Positions 45,900 to 56,849 of a DNA stretch of 64,000 nucleotides are shown one piece after another. Below the pieces are notes generated by a model. It saw nothing but the letters and a program-made list of their open reading frames with translations. It had not been told where the DNA came from and made no database searches. The stretch covers positions 41,985,253 to 42,049,252 of the forward strand of contig OU452199.1 of the NCBI GenBank assembly GCA_911728435.2, given 5' to 3'. The stretch comes from Apoderus coryli. Taxonomy: Eukaryota > Arthropoda > Insecta > Coleoptera > Attelabidae. Made by a program: the position numbers and the translations under genes. Each line of letters begins with the position of its first letter. The stretch's first letter is position 1.

Positions 45900-45990
45900 A
45901 ACCGCCACCAGCTCATCGAATAGTTCAGACATAACTTCCGGAGTACCGCAGGGGCCTGTTTTGGGAGCACATCTTTTGGCCGACTGAGGA
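45900..45990 (+). pseudogene. Jockey-like LINE RT fragment, 3' side of the insertion
   Basis: Directly after the RTE copy the frame reads 'SSDITSGVPQGPVLGAHLL', the RT motif 'SGVPQGSVLGPLLF'. This continues the palm interrupted at 44045 and shows that the RTE element landed inside an older Jockey-like RT. Homology fades after about 45990. Confidence 0.7.
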
Positions 45991-46129
45991 TGACAGTCTT
46001 CGATAACCATAACATCGACGTTCGCACTAAGTTGTGAGTGTATAATGTTATTGTGGTTCCTACCCTTACTGTGAGTCTTGGACCACTTATCGGAGGTATT
46101 TAAAAGCCCTAGAGAGTTGCCATCAACGG

Positions 46130-46405
46130 TGTCTGATTTTCGGAATCAAATGGCAGGACCGAAGAACAAACATCAGCGTTCTAGAGGAAGCATTGAGGCG
46201 ATGATTGTGAGGCATCAGCGAAGTAATCCGCATGGCAACGGAACGCCTTACCAAGAGAATTCTTTATTCGCAGCTTAAGGTCGACTCACGAAATCAGGGA
46301 GGGCAGCAAAAGAGGTACAAGGATGTTGTCAAGACCATTATGAAGAAGTGTGGGTTAGATGCGAGTTACGAGGCTCACCATGTCTTTGAAGGGCAGTTTT
46401 GGAAA
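46130..46405 (+). pseudogene. LINE ORF2 C-terminal domain fragment
   Basis: Across frames: 'IRMATERLTKRILYSQLKVD' (with upstream 'RGSIEAMIVRHQR' in another frame), then 'SRNQGGQQKRYKDVVKTIMK' and 'KCGLDASYEAHHVF'. This pattern (GHxxRM..R.PK...Y.EL..G.R..GGQ.KRYKD..K..LK.C) is the C-terminus of one group of arthropod LINE RT proteins. Frameshifts are present, and the upstream RT is not found. Confidence 0.55.
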
Positions 46406-46408
46406 ACT

Positions 46409-46564
46409 TTTCGTTAGCAAACTGTATTTTATTAAGGCTGTGTACTAAGGACCAGTTCTGTCCTAAAATTTTCAAACAAGTATGCTTTTTTATGTAGAAA
46501 ACTTTATATTATCACATTTTTGACACCAATGGAATAAAAGTCACCAGAAAAAAAGTTAGGTTAG
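46409..46564 (+). repeat. Dispersed repeat (family of 26095-26299)
   Basis: It shares both ends with the copy at 26095 but lacks an internal 50 bp or so. It lies exactly between two LINE fragments, suggesting insertion into LINE DNA. No TIRs are obvious. Confidence 0.6.
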
Positions 46565-46565
46565 A

Positions 46566-48660
46566 ATTAGACCAACTGTACCAGGAACGCAACCCTAGTC
46601 TGGAAATTGCGGCTGACGATATCGGGAATACGCTGAAAACAAACATCCATGCGGCTGTGGAGATAGTACTTGATCGTCCGAAACAAGAAAAAATCAAACC
46701 ATGGATGACCGACGAAATACTGAACTTGATGAATGAACGACGACTTGTTAAAAGCCAGCATGATAAATATAAAGAACTGAACCGCACTATTATAAGAAAA
46801 ATAAGGGAAGCTAAAGAGAAATGGACGAGGCTGAAAGACTTCATCAGCTGCATGACTCTTTTAACTTCCATAGAAAGGTAAAGGAAATAACTGGAGCAGG
46901 CATAAGAACAGCGTTGCCGTCACTGAGAAATCAGCAGGGAAGACCGATATCAGATACTGACGAACTGAAAGAAGTTTGGAGGAATTACGCGGAGACACTA
47001 TTCAAGGACCTTCGTACAAATAACCCCACAAACACTACCGAAAATATGAGCGGTCCAAAAATTCTCGAATCTGAAGTCAAATACGCAAGAAGCTGTATGA
47101 AGAATTCTTTTCAGTTTACTTTCTTGGGGTGTTCGGTTCTTATAAAGAATTCTTCTTTATTTTACATAACAATATTCATGTTTATTTTCGTCACGATCAT
47201 ACTGAACATAAATTAAAACATTTAATTTATGTTCAGTATGATCGTGACGAAAATAAACATGAATATTGTTATGTAAAATAAAGAAGAATTCTTTATAAGA
47301 ACCGAACACCCCAAGAAAGTAAACTGAAAAGAATTAGAATAGCGGTTCAAGAATAACAAAAAAATAAATATGTATGAAGAATGGTAAAAGTCCGGGTCAT
47401 GACGACATATATGCAGAAGTTTTGAAACAAGTAAATATCAAACATCTTACATATCTCTTCAACGTGATATATGACTCTGGACAGATCCCCAGAGACTGGT
47501 TGAGGTCTACAATTGTTGCCATTCCAAAAAAAGCCAACCCAAGAAACAGGCTCATAAGCTTGATGAGGCGCGCGTAATTCACTCAAGAATCTACAGAAAG
47601 TGTGAAGATATGAGTGGTGACACTCAGTTTGGATTTATCAAGGGACTTGGTACCAGAGAGGCTCTCTTCTCAATGAAATTGCTTGTTCAGAAATGCTATG
47701 ACCAAAGGCAGGATGTTTTTGTCTGCTTTATCGACTATCAAAAGTCTTTTGATAACGTAAAACACGGGCCACTGTTGGAAAGATTACAAGAGATCGGTTT
47801 GGATGATAAGGATATTAGAGTGATAAAGGAACTGTACTGGCAGCAGCTGGCCGAGGTCCGTATTAATGGCGAGCTAACAACGGAGACCTTTGGTATTTCG
47901 AAGGGAGTCCGTCATGGATGTGTACTGTCACCTATTCTGTTTAAAATCTTTCAACTAGCATTAGAGAATGAAATCCGGGGTATCAAAGTCAATGGCGTCC
48001 CAATAAACAATATCCGCTACGCAGATGATACGGCGATCCTGACTAATAACATTGACCTCCAGTCAATACCAAATAAAATCAACAAATGCGGTGAAAGGTT
48101 CGGATTACATATAAATATTTCCAAGACAAAAATGATGGTGATTAGCAGAAATCAGCATATTACTCCTCTCAACATCAACGGAGAAAATATTGAGCGTGTC
48201 GCCAAATTTTCCTATCTTGGCGCTTCTCTAAATGAAAAGTGGGAATGTGATGAATAGGTGAAGGGAAGAATTGGACTCAAGAATATACTTCTTCACAGAA
48301 ATATGCCACTACACACTCGAATACGTGTAGTACTACAGTGTTATGTATGGCCTATTGTATTGTACGGTGTTGAAACTTGGTCACTTAAAGCCAGAACGTT
48401 AAATCGGATCGAAGCTTTTGAGATGTGGACACTCCGCCGATTGCTACTAATGATGAAGTTCTACGAAGAGCTGGCATAGAAAGACATCTGTTGGACACGG
48501 TAAAAAACGTAAAGTGGGGCATATACTGAGAGGACCTTGCTACTCCATACCAAAGCTAATACTGCAAGGAAAGATCGAAGGTATTCTGTGATCATATAAT
48601 GGTCAAATGATCGCCGACGTGCGGCATAGCACATGGCACCCGAAGAAGATAATTAAGGCA
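46566..48660 (+). mobile_element. LINE (RTE-like group), degenerate, split by a palindromic insertion
   Basis: The plus strand reads, over several frames: 'LYQERNPSLEIAADDIGNTL', 'KPWMTDEILNLMNERRLVKS', 'AERLHQLHDSFNFHRKVKEI', 'GRPISDTDELKEVWRNYAET', insertion (47106-47370), 'MKNGKSPGHDDIYAEVLKQV', 'GQIPRDWLRSTIVAIPKKAN', a short deletion near 47555, 'DTQFGFIKGLGTREALFSMK', 'VFVCFIDYQKSFDNVKHGPL', 'KGVRHGCVLSPILFKIFQLA', 'INNIRYADDTAILTNNIDLQ' (YADD box) and 'LKARTLNRIEAFEMWTLRRL'. Catalytic Asp residues are kept but frameshifts and stops abound. There is no clear endonuclease at the 5' end, so it is truncated. Clade assignment is uncertain. Confidence 0.75.
47106..47370. mobile_element. 265-bp insertion: perfect palindrome plus A-rich tail, 12-bp TSD
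   Basis: The arms 47103-47217 and 47221-47335 are perfect 115-bp inverted copies around the 3-bp loop ACA. After the palindrome come 'agaatagcggttcaagaat' and an A-rich run 'aacaaaaaaataaa'. TGTATGAAGAAT occurs at 47094-47105 and again at 47371-47382, a 12-bp duplication. The A-rich tail and long duplication look like target-primed reverse transcription. Perfect arms imply a recent origin or gene-conversion-like repair. Confidence 0.75.
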
Positions 48661-49855
48661 ACTCCACAAATTTAAACATTTTGCAAAAGTAATTGTTCTT
48701 CTTTGTTATCAAATATCTTCGTATATTTTCCTTCGACTTAAAATCACCCTATATATTACGCATATCGTTAATCCAACCATTATTATTACACAGTACAACT
48801 AGCTTATACCTTATGGCACTTTTGCAAAAAAAAAGACGAGAACTTTAAAAGCTTAAATACCCGCCATCATATGATCACAAAATATCTCATCTCATGTCCT
48901 GTAAACGGCTACTAATCACAATAATTTTTAACATTAAATTAGGACAGAATTTAACAATAAAAAAATTCAACAATATATTACTATACAGTGTGTCCACCAT
49001 AAGAATGTTGGACAATAATTTTCTCAAATTTTGGAAAAAGGTTTACAACTAAAAAGTCCATTAATGTTAGATAATAAAATAAACAACAGGTTTTCACAGC
49101 AAAATTTTCAGTTTTTCAATTATCATATACAGGGTGTCTCACTTAAGATGGATACAAGCCAATATCTCTGTTATTTTTCGAGCTTTCTTTATGATTTTTG
49201 GTAGGATGGTGTACGGTTCGGAGATACACATTTTCATCGAGGTAAAAAATGCGGTACTTCATTGGCGTAGGTTTTAATGGGGTATAAATTGTTTTCGTTC
49301 AATAAGACTAAACTACCTCTGCTAGGACATAATCTATTTCAAATCTGATAAATTTACTCGAGTATTTGTCATCCAAAATACTTAAGTTCTTATTTCGATA
49401 AAAATTTATACAGTGTGTGCCATTAAAAATTTATGAAAAATGCATTAGAAACTATGGTGGCTTGGTCGAAGATATTGACTTTTAGTTCGTTGTTATTAGG
49501 TATTTTTAGTTCACAGTTAATGATTTTTCGTAGTTTCAAGGTTTTCCTTATTTCTTAATAAAACGACACAACATAACAGTTTGTTTCCACGGACTGAGTT
49601 CTTACACTTGATTAATAATAATAATAATAATGGTACAATCACAAAAAGGAAGCAAATTTTACAGACCACTTGCAAAGCTTTTTTGAAATACTTTCAATAT
49701 GCAAATACCAGTTCAAAAGTGAGTCGATATCAACTCCCAAAAAGCCTTTCTCTGGACTAGAATAGTAACGTGAAAAAATATTACCCAATGAGACTGAGAA
49801 TGTTTAGTTTTTTTACTTCCCTCGTGTCTTGATCATGTTGGCAACTATCTAAATA
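48661..49855. other. No gene; several CAGGGTG/CAGTGTG ends
   Basis: Short terminal phrases 'tatacagtgtgtccacc' (48985), 'atatacagggtgtctcac' (49127) and 'tatacagtgtgtgcc' (49409) indicate degenerate MITEs. No coding content is seen. Confidence 0.45.
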
Positions 49856-50097
49856 CGAGGGTTGCCTTTTATATTTCGGGATTTGGTAACCCGGGTGTTG
49901 CAATCTGGCAACTGACAGCTCTATCGTAAAGTTGAACATTTTTGAACGTTTTGACATACGAGCGTTATTTGTGTTGTTTACAGTAACTTAAAAGATTCAT
50001 CTCGGCCCAAAAATGGAATTAAATCGTGAACATTTCGACGTGGATTAACTCAGCAACAGTGCATGGATGAACTTAATTCAATTTTTGGCAATTTCTG
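49856..50097 (+). mobile_element. mariner 5' end with transposase start, truncated
   Basis: It follows TA and begins 'cgagggttgccttttatatt'. The leader reaches ATG at 50013 ('MELNREH'), then after a small deletion the other frame reads 'FRRGLTQQQCMDELNSIFG', the beginning of the mariner HTH. Homology stops near 50097. It supplies the start codon missing from the copies at 5017 and 38623. Confidence 0.75.
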
Positions 50098-52656
50098 GTA
50101 AACGTTATTTTGATTTAAATCTACCATTAACTTGCAATTTATCGGTTTCCATAAAAATGGTAGAAACCACAACATCGACGTAATTAACTTTTTTGTAGCT
50201 TATAAGTTGCTCTTTTTTAAAAAATAATAATTTAAAATAATGAAGCTTGTCAAAGCTGTGTTTAACTAATTTATGTGTAAAATTGATCCAAATGCCCCTT
50301 ACATCTACGCCAATGAACAGTTAATGAAAGCCAAAATAATTCAGAATATTTTAGGTTATCTGTCCTCAAATGCATGTAAAATTTTGTCAAAATCGGTTAG
50401 CTAGTTTTTGAGAAATGAACAAAAAAGTTAATTTGACCACTAAATTTGGACACCCTGTATCTCGATAACGAATTATTTGCGGACATGGGTTCAATGGCAA
50501 AAAATGCTTGAATTGTTTTCAGGAATCTCCAGTTTTTGTTTGTTGTAACCATAATGAATCACCCTGTATAGAACATATTACAGTTTAATTTATAGGAAAA
50601 AATATATTTATTAAATTAAGGAGAAAGACGCCACTGTCTTTTCCAATATTTTATTATGCGTTTTTAACCACACAGCGTTGTCCAATTAACCACAAAATGT
50701 GGCCAAAGCAACAACTAACTACGTAATCATGAGGGTGAAATATATGGAAAAGTCACGTTTTCAAATTTGTATAAGGGTGATTTAAAGTATAGTATATTGT
50801 GTACTTAGTAGGAAAAGGACGACTATGGAATTTGCCAACAACATGTTGTCAATTTTAATTAAGAAACATGTGTAACAGGCCAAACCCTCTTTTAAATGTA
50901 TTTTATTTTAAATTAGGTATAATTAGTAATTAAGTTCAAATATTATGTTAATTAGGTGTAAGTTGTGGATTTTTAGATATAAGGATAAACAAAAGTGGTG
51001 TTGTGGAAGTGCGCGAATATGAATAACAGCTGCGAATATTGCGACTTCTCTAAAAGGGATGCCGAAAGGAACGCGGTATAACCGCTCACAGAATATAAAG
51101 ATTTTGGGTTTTTCCGTACCAGATATATGATGATGAAAGGAGGATAGAAAAAGCTGGGAAGTCGGGAAGCAACTGCATTAAAAGCAGGTTGCATTTCGTT
51201 TTTAATTTCCCGAACCGTTTGTGCGCGGATTGGAAGAAGCGCTGGCATAAGTGCATTATATCTGAGGGGGATTACTTTGAAGGGGACAAAATTGATATTG
51301 ATGAATAAATAAATATTTTTCGAAAAAAATTCACAGTTCACCTTTTCTTTTGAACATACCTCGTATTTTCAATATTTTACTGATCATCACGTTAAAATAT
51401 TATTAACTGGACTGTCAACTTTGACTATTTCGTATTTTATTTTGTTGTTTAATAAAGAAGACAAAATATTTGAAGAAAACCATAATCTTAAGTACTGTTG
51501 TAATGTAAGCGACCGAAAAAGTAGTGAAGCAGATTTTGTACCCCACCTGGGGCAATGGTCGTGGTCTGGCAGCGCCGTGGCCTGTGTTTCTGGGGCCCAC
51601 GAATGGGCCGCGGGCCGTCATGCCCGGGCCGTTCAGATTGCCGGTTGCGGATACACGCGACCGGCCGCCGCGGGGGTGGTAGCAGTCTGATTATATGAAA
51701 TATTATGGGTTGGTGATGCTCTTTTTTGTGTTGTTTAGTTTAGTGCGTTGATCTTCTCTCCTTGATCTTTTGTACTTCACAAAACAAAAAAAAAAACACA
51801 CTTTTTTTGAAGCAGGTGTATTAAACAAACTAACCTTTTATTTCGATAATAATAATTCATTGCGAGTTTTAACTTTCTCGTCTTCGTATACGATTTTTTA
51901 AATTTGATGCCTTGTTAGGTTTGTTACTAATTTTTTTACCGAGTACCGAAAAATTTATAAAGGGTGTCCCACGAAAGATTTGCATTTTCGAATTGCTATA
52001 AAAATAAACTGTTGCCCTCGATGCACGAATAGCTCTCCATATTTAAGTGTAAAAGTAATAATTTTATGACCTTTTTGTCATTTATCTAAATTTAATTGTT
52101 TTCGACATCATCACCCTGTATAATGGGCAGCTTTTCGAACAAATGTGTAATGGATTATTTTACTACAGGATGTTGTACATCTTATGCAATACCTACTATT
52201 TCCAAAACACATTGGCGTAACTAGAAAAAAAGGCTTATAATGAGGCATGTTTTTTGACTTTTAAAATTAATATCTAGTTAATTATGCATTTTAGAGCAAA
52301 CAAAACTTATATCAAAATCATTTAATAAGATGTCTGAATCAAAAGCAAAAATAATATCTAGGGTCTTCCATTTAAGTTTGATATGCTACGGGATAATGTA
52401 ACACCCTGTATAAATGGCACCTATTTTAGAATGTAGTCCTAATAGGTCCTCAAAATCAGACGTTGAAAGAATTTTGAAAATCGAATAGTTTTACAACAGT
52501 AGACCGTCACGTCTAGAATGACTCACCCTGTATATTTAACAAATCGTTGAAAAAATTTTCATTTCTTATCTCTACCCGTTTGTCCAGAAGATTATTTAAC
52601 AAAATACTACTTATTGTTTGAATAAAACACGTCTATGTTGAAATCTACTAATTACC
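50098..52656. other. No firm gene; MITE ends, GC island, repeat copy
   Basis: It contains many CAGGGTG-type ends (50450, 50563, 51960, 52112, 52402, 52527), the repeat copy 52004-52100 and a GC-rich patch at 51540-51690 with a short arginine-rich open frame lacking homologs I recognise. The stretch 50960-51310 is partly open but unassigned. Confidence 0.4.
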
Positions 52657-52693
52657 CAGACATGTTTCGGATCATATGTCCATCATCAGTGGC
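52657..52693 (-). ncRNA. Hammerhead-ribozyme-like motif (PLE), copy 8
   Basis: Minus strand: AGCCA, CTGATGA, T, GGA..TCC hairpin with palindromic interior, GAAA, ACATGT, C, TGG. The adjacent 'gtttgaataaaacacgtct' (about 52617) is the conserved PLE end seen at 33262 and 35780. Confidence 0.6.
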
Positions 52694-52845
52694 TTAAAGA
52701 ACCTTGGTTTACAATTTCAATGTGAGGAATTTGTTTATGTGTGATTTAAACATCTACACACATCATTTTGTCGAAACAAGTTATATGTCAGTCGAAAATT
52801 GTGATAAAATGAAATAAAAATTAAATTATTGGTTTATATTAGATC

Positions 52846-54122
52846 TGCCAGATAACTTTTTTTTTTTGAAAATGCTATAAAAGAAAAACTGCTGAATATT
52901 TTCTCAAATTTCTTTTTTTATTTGAAAGTACAATCTTACCGGTTAATAATGACAAATAATTTCATTCAAATGGCTGCCTCGGCTGGCCATGCAGTAGCCT
53001 ACACGATCGGTCCAATTTTTAAGCACATTATCGATTGTGTGCAGCTGTATTTCACCAATGGCTTCACGAATATTGTCCTTTAAAGCTTCAATTGTCTCTG
53101 GCTTGTCGGCGTAACACTTATCTTTGACGGCACCCCACAAAGTCAAATCGCAGCTCCGAGGTGGCCAAACGACATCAGCTCTGCGGCTGATAATGCGATC
53201 TTCAAAAACAGGGTGCAAAACATCGAGTGTAGCTTCGGCTGTGTGGCACGTAGCGCCGTCCTTTTGAAACCAAATGTTGCCAATATCCTCCTCTTCAATT
53301 TTTGTGAACAAAAATTCGTTCAACATGGCCCGATAACGATCGCCATTGACTGTAACGGCCACTCCTTGCTCATTTTCGAAGAAAAATGGCCCAATTATGC
53401 CTCCGGACCAAAATCCGCACCAAACAGTGACTCGGTTTGGGTGCATCGGCTTTACAATGTATGCGTGCGGGTTTTCTGTGCCCCAAATGCGACAATTTTG
53501 CTTGTTTACATACCCGCCAAGATCAAAATGAGCTTCATCTGAAAAGATGATTTTTTTGGCAAAATCGGCAACTTCTGTAAGTCGATCGCAGGCCCACTGA
53601 GCGAAGCGAAAACGCATTGGATGGTCAGTTGGCTTCAACTCCTGAACCAATTGGACTTTGTATGGCGTCATACCAAGGTCTTTATGCAAAATTCGTCTCA
53701 ATGATGTCTCCGAAATGTTCAATTGTTGAGACCGACGGTGAATTGATGTTGATGGCGCTTCACGCACACTTTCTGCCACAGCAGCAATATTCTCGGGTGT
53801 ACGCACTGTTTTTGGCTTTTCACGCTTTGGTTTATCGATGAGGATGCCAGTTTCTTTCACTTTTTTCACGAGATAACGAACATACGGAGCTGACGGTGCT
53901 TCTCTTCTTCCAAAATTCGTACGAAATTTTCGCACACATTCTGCAACATTACCATGATTTTCAAAGTAATGTCGCAATATTTCCCAGCGTTGTTCAAGCG
54001 TATACGCAACCATATTCGTTCAGCGGAAGGATAAAACTAATTATTTGTCAAATCAGACATGAGCTAAGTGTTACCCTTCACGAAATAAGCACTAGTTGAA
54101 AAAAAAACGTTAGATGACGGAC
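52846..54122 (-). mobile_element. Second DD41D-type Tc1/mariner element, short imperfect TIRs
   Basis: The transposase gene is flanked by T-rich/A-rich imperfect inverted ends of about 30 bp (near 52848-52885 and 54085-54122; 'gataac' + T10 against A9 + 'gttaga'). A clear TA duplication is not visible, so the boundaries are approximate. It belongs to a different family from the element at 33305. Confidence 0.5.
52943..54013 (-). CDS. DD41D-type transposase, full length but lacking the third Asp
   Basis: The 356-codon ORF starts 'MVAYTLEQRWEILRHYFENH'. The HTH/linker region includes 'SIHRRSQQLNISETSLRRIL' and 'MTPYKVQLVQELKPTDHPMR'. Catalytic motifs are 'IIFSDEAHFDLGGYVNKQNC' (D1) and 'IWFQKDGATCHTAEATLDVL' (D2). 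Where relatives read 'CDLTPLDYFLWG', this copy reads 'CDLTLWGAVKDKC': five residues including the third catalytic Asp are deleted in frame. The protein should be made, if transcribed, but not catalyse cleavage; it might still bind its ends. Otherwise the frame is unbroken, with a normal C-terminus ('CMASRGSHLNEIICHY'). Confidence 0.85.
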   Translation of the reverse strand: MVAYTLEQRWEILRHYFENHGNVAECVRKFRTNFGRREAPSAPYVRYLVKKVKETGILIDKPKREKPKTVRTPENIAAVAESVREAPSTSIHRRSQQLNISETSLRRILHKDLGMTPYKVQLVQELKPTDHPMRFRFAQWACDRLTEVADFAKKIIFSDEAHFDLGGYVNKQNCRIWGTENPHAYIVKPMHPNRVTVWCGFWSGGIIGPFFFENEQGVAVTVNGDRYRAMLNEFLFTKIEEEDIGNIWFQKDGATCHTAEATLDVLHPVFEDRIISRRADVVWPPRSCDLTLWGAVKDKCYADKPETIEALKDNIREAIGEIQLHTIDNVLKNWTDRVGYCMASRGSHLNEIICHY

Positions 54123-55214
54123 CCAGAGTTCTAAATATGTTTTTTCTTTTTTCTGTTCTTAATTTTCATAATTATTGATTTTGGAAATTAGGTGTTGTCC
54201 ATAGCTTAAGTACAAAATACTACTTATTTGTAAGTCATTATTTTCATGCTGTAACTAAAGTAAGCTCACGAGCTGTCCCTGATACCCAGCAGTTAAACTT
54301 CCTTATGAGTTAAAATTACAGCATTTATTCTTCTTATCAAACACATCACATAAAAAATAAAACAAGGCAGCAACGCCAGCAAATTTTTAATTACACAATA
54401 ACACAGCACCAAATTACAAAAAAAAAAACCTCTTGAACACACATACACTCTCTTTCTATGACATGTAGTAATAATAAATGGGGAGTAAAACAGAGCGAAC
54501 AACCATACAAAATAATAATGATATAATTGTTCGGGATTTGTAATTTTGCAGACCACCCATTGTTAGTCGAGCTACATTCATACACACAGTTTTGCGTCAT
54601 TAATTGTAAGAGATGAATGCGAACGAAACTTTTATTTCTATTGTTATGTCACGCATTCTTTGTATGTAAAACTGACATTTTTTGTACAACTGACTGTGGC
54701 AATCGAATTCGTCAACAGTGTAAGCATTCTTAGGAAAGATACTAGTCGATCGAAAGACAACCAATAAAGTCACAGCTAAGAACATTGAGAAGGTTAAAGC
54801 CATTATTTTAGCCTTTACCTAACAGTCTCCTATATTAACCTAATGGCCAAAGCAAAGATTAACATTTATGTAAAAGGATGTGTTTGGCGACATCTAGTTT
54901 TATTGTTGGTAGTACGCCGAGTGAACACAGTTCCTATATCGACTGCCTGGGAGGTCTCTGACCCCATAAAGCAACCACCAACACATAGACGCGCCGATAC
55001 TCCCTTAAGCGGGATCGCATATATTTGGAATGTGTTGTCAACTACTGACCGATCACCACTGATGAGTCGTGGATCGACGAAACGGCCGTCTGGTGAAAGT
55101 ATAGTGGTTGACAGACAAACTCTCGGATTTTAAGTCTTGTTTTGTTAAACAAGCCCATTCCAAATTAACATTTATATTTGGCTAAAGAAAGAGCTGCAAT
55201 TTATGGAGCTATTA
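54123..55214. other. No gene recognised
   Basis: The short open frames at 54293-55133 have no family resemblance and no splice-supported structure that I can see. Confidence 0.4.
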
Positions 55215-55441
55215 CGAGGGTTGCCTTTTATATTTCGGGATTTGGCAACCCTGGTGTTGCAATCTGGCAACTGACAGCGTCTTCTCTTTTAAGTTACTGT
55301 AAACAACACAAATAGCGCTCGTATGTCAACACGTTCTGAGTACGTATAACCTCAAAAATGTCCAACTTTACGATAGAGCTGTCATTTGCCAGATTGCAAC
55401 ACCAGGGTTGCCAAATCCCGAAATATAAAAGGCAACCCTCG
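55215..55441. mobile_element. 227-bp mariner-derived inverted element
   Basis: TA-flanked, starting 'cgagggttgccttttatatt' and ending with its inverse. Both ends are the 5' terminus of the mariner family: the left contributes only about 63 bp, the right a full inverted leader of about 165 bp (to 'aagttactgtaaacaac'). It is a 5'-end/5'-end derivative without any transposase sequence, and could be mobilised by an intact mariner of this family elsewhere. Confidence 0.8.
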
Positions 55442-56849
55442 TATGTAAAGTTTCCTATTGCGCACACTCATGCCTTTTGTGCACAAATGGATACGGTTTA
55501 TTTTATTTTTCCCCTTTGTTAGTTGGAATAATGTATAGATACTAACTTAGCAATTAAATAGTGTAATAATTTAAACATTGTAACAGTGTTTTTTCTTTGC
55601 ATAATAAATTATTTATTTATTCATTTATATTTGAAGCCTAATCCCATAATAGACGATCTTCCTCCTGATATATGCTAAAAAAATTTCGAAATGAATGAGG
55701 AAAACCCAGTATAACCAAAAACCAACACCACAACGTGTTTAATAAACACGTAAATTTAATAAATTCACAAACATACACGATATGGCAGTAAAAGACGGTC
55801 AACAATTGACAGAAGTGCAACCGAATTATTCATTATTCGCTTGGATTCATATACATAAAACATTGTGAGTCCTGCGAGGCGTGGGATCCACCACACACAT
55901 CAGTAATCAGTATCACCCCTTGAAAATCAAACAATAATGCCCAGCCACAATGACATATCCTTTAAGCAAACACGTAGTTCTAATTTTCCGCACTTAATCC
56001 CGTTAGTGCTGTGGTGTTTGTTGTGTGTTATCGACAAGAAGGAAAAAAAAAGACGCGTCAAAGGATTTAATATATCTACATCTCGTGAGGATTTGGAGGT
56101 TCCCAATTTCTTTGTTATATACTATACAAACTGTCCCAGAATAAGGTGATGATCATTTATAAACGCACACCCCCTTTAACTTTGTTGTTTCACCCTGTAC
56201 AAGAAAATGTTGAATACAAAAGTTTTAGGGCTTAATGTAAATTATTTACAGAATATATTATACTATATACAGGGTGTACCAGTAACGCGTTAAAAATCAC
56301 AGTTATATTTTTTTAATGGAACACCCTGTATATTATATTTTTTTATTAAAGATAATTTTGTGCTGATTCCGAAAATACCATATTTGATGGGTCTATCTTA
56401 AACGGGTCAATAAGAATTCGCAATAGAACAAAGCTTTTCAAAAATTAATTAAATGTATATTAAACAAAACAAAAACTAATTAAGAATTTACACAAAACTG
56501 AGAAAAAAAACAAAATATCTACCAAAGATAAATATATATATATATAAAAGGCAACCCTGGTATATCGCATGATATATCATGCTATACTAAGCTTGCATAT
56601 ACTTAGAAAAATATCACACAATATATTTCTAATTATTTTATAAACTATTAGATTTAGGTATAGGACTTATATATTTATATCAATCGATAGGTCTTTTTAG
56701 CCTTTTCTACAAAAAATTATCAAATACAGGGTGTCCCATTTAAAAAAAAAAACTTGGATATTGCACATTGAAATTTACAACACCTAGCTGCCCCAGATCG
56801 TTAGAAAGTAGTTTTTTAAGCTATTGGTGGGGAAAGGTACTGTCCCTTA
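55442..56849. other. No gene; CAGGGTG ends
   Basis: Terminal phrases at about 56193, 56273, 56323 and 56728 are MITE ends. A solitary 'tataaaaggcaaccctggta' near 56545 resembles a mariner 3' end. No coding content is seen. Confidence 0.45.

Noticed and set aside
50960..51310. Possible THAP or other host gene exon
   Set aside because: Phrases such as 'CADWKKRWHKCIISEGDYF' look coding-like, but stops break every frame and I could not place the Cys/His ligands.
51421..51690. 89-codon open frame over a GC-rich patch
   Set aside because: Composition-driven; no domain, and the N-terminal half is AT-rich non-coding sequence.
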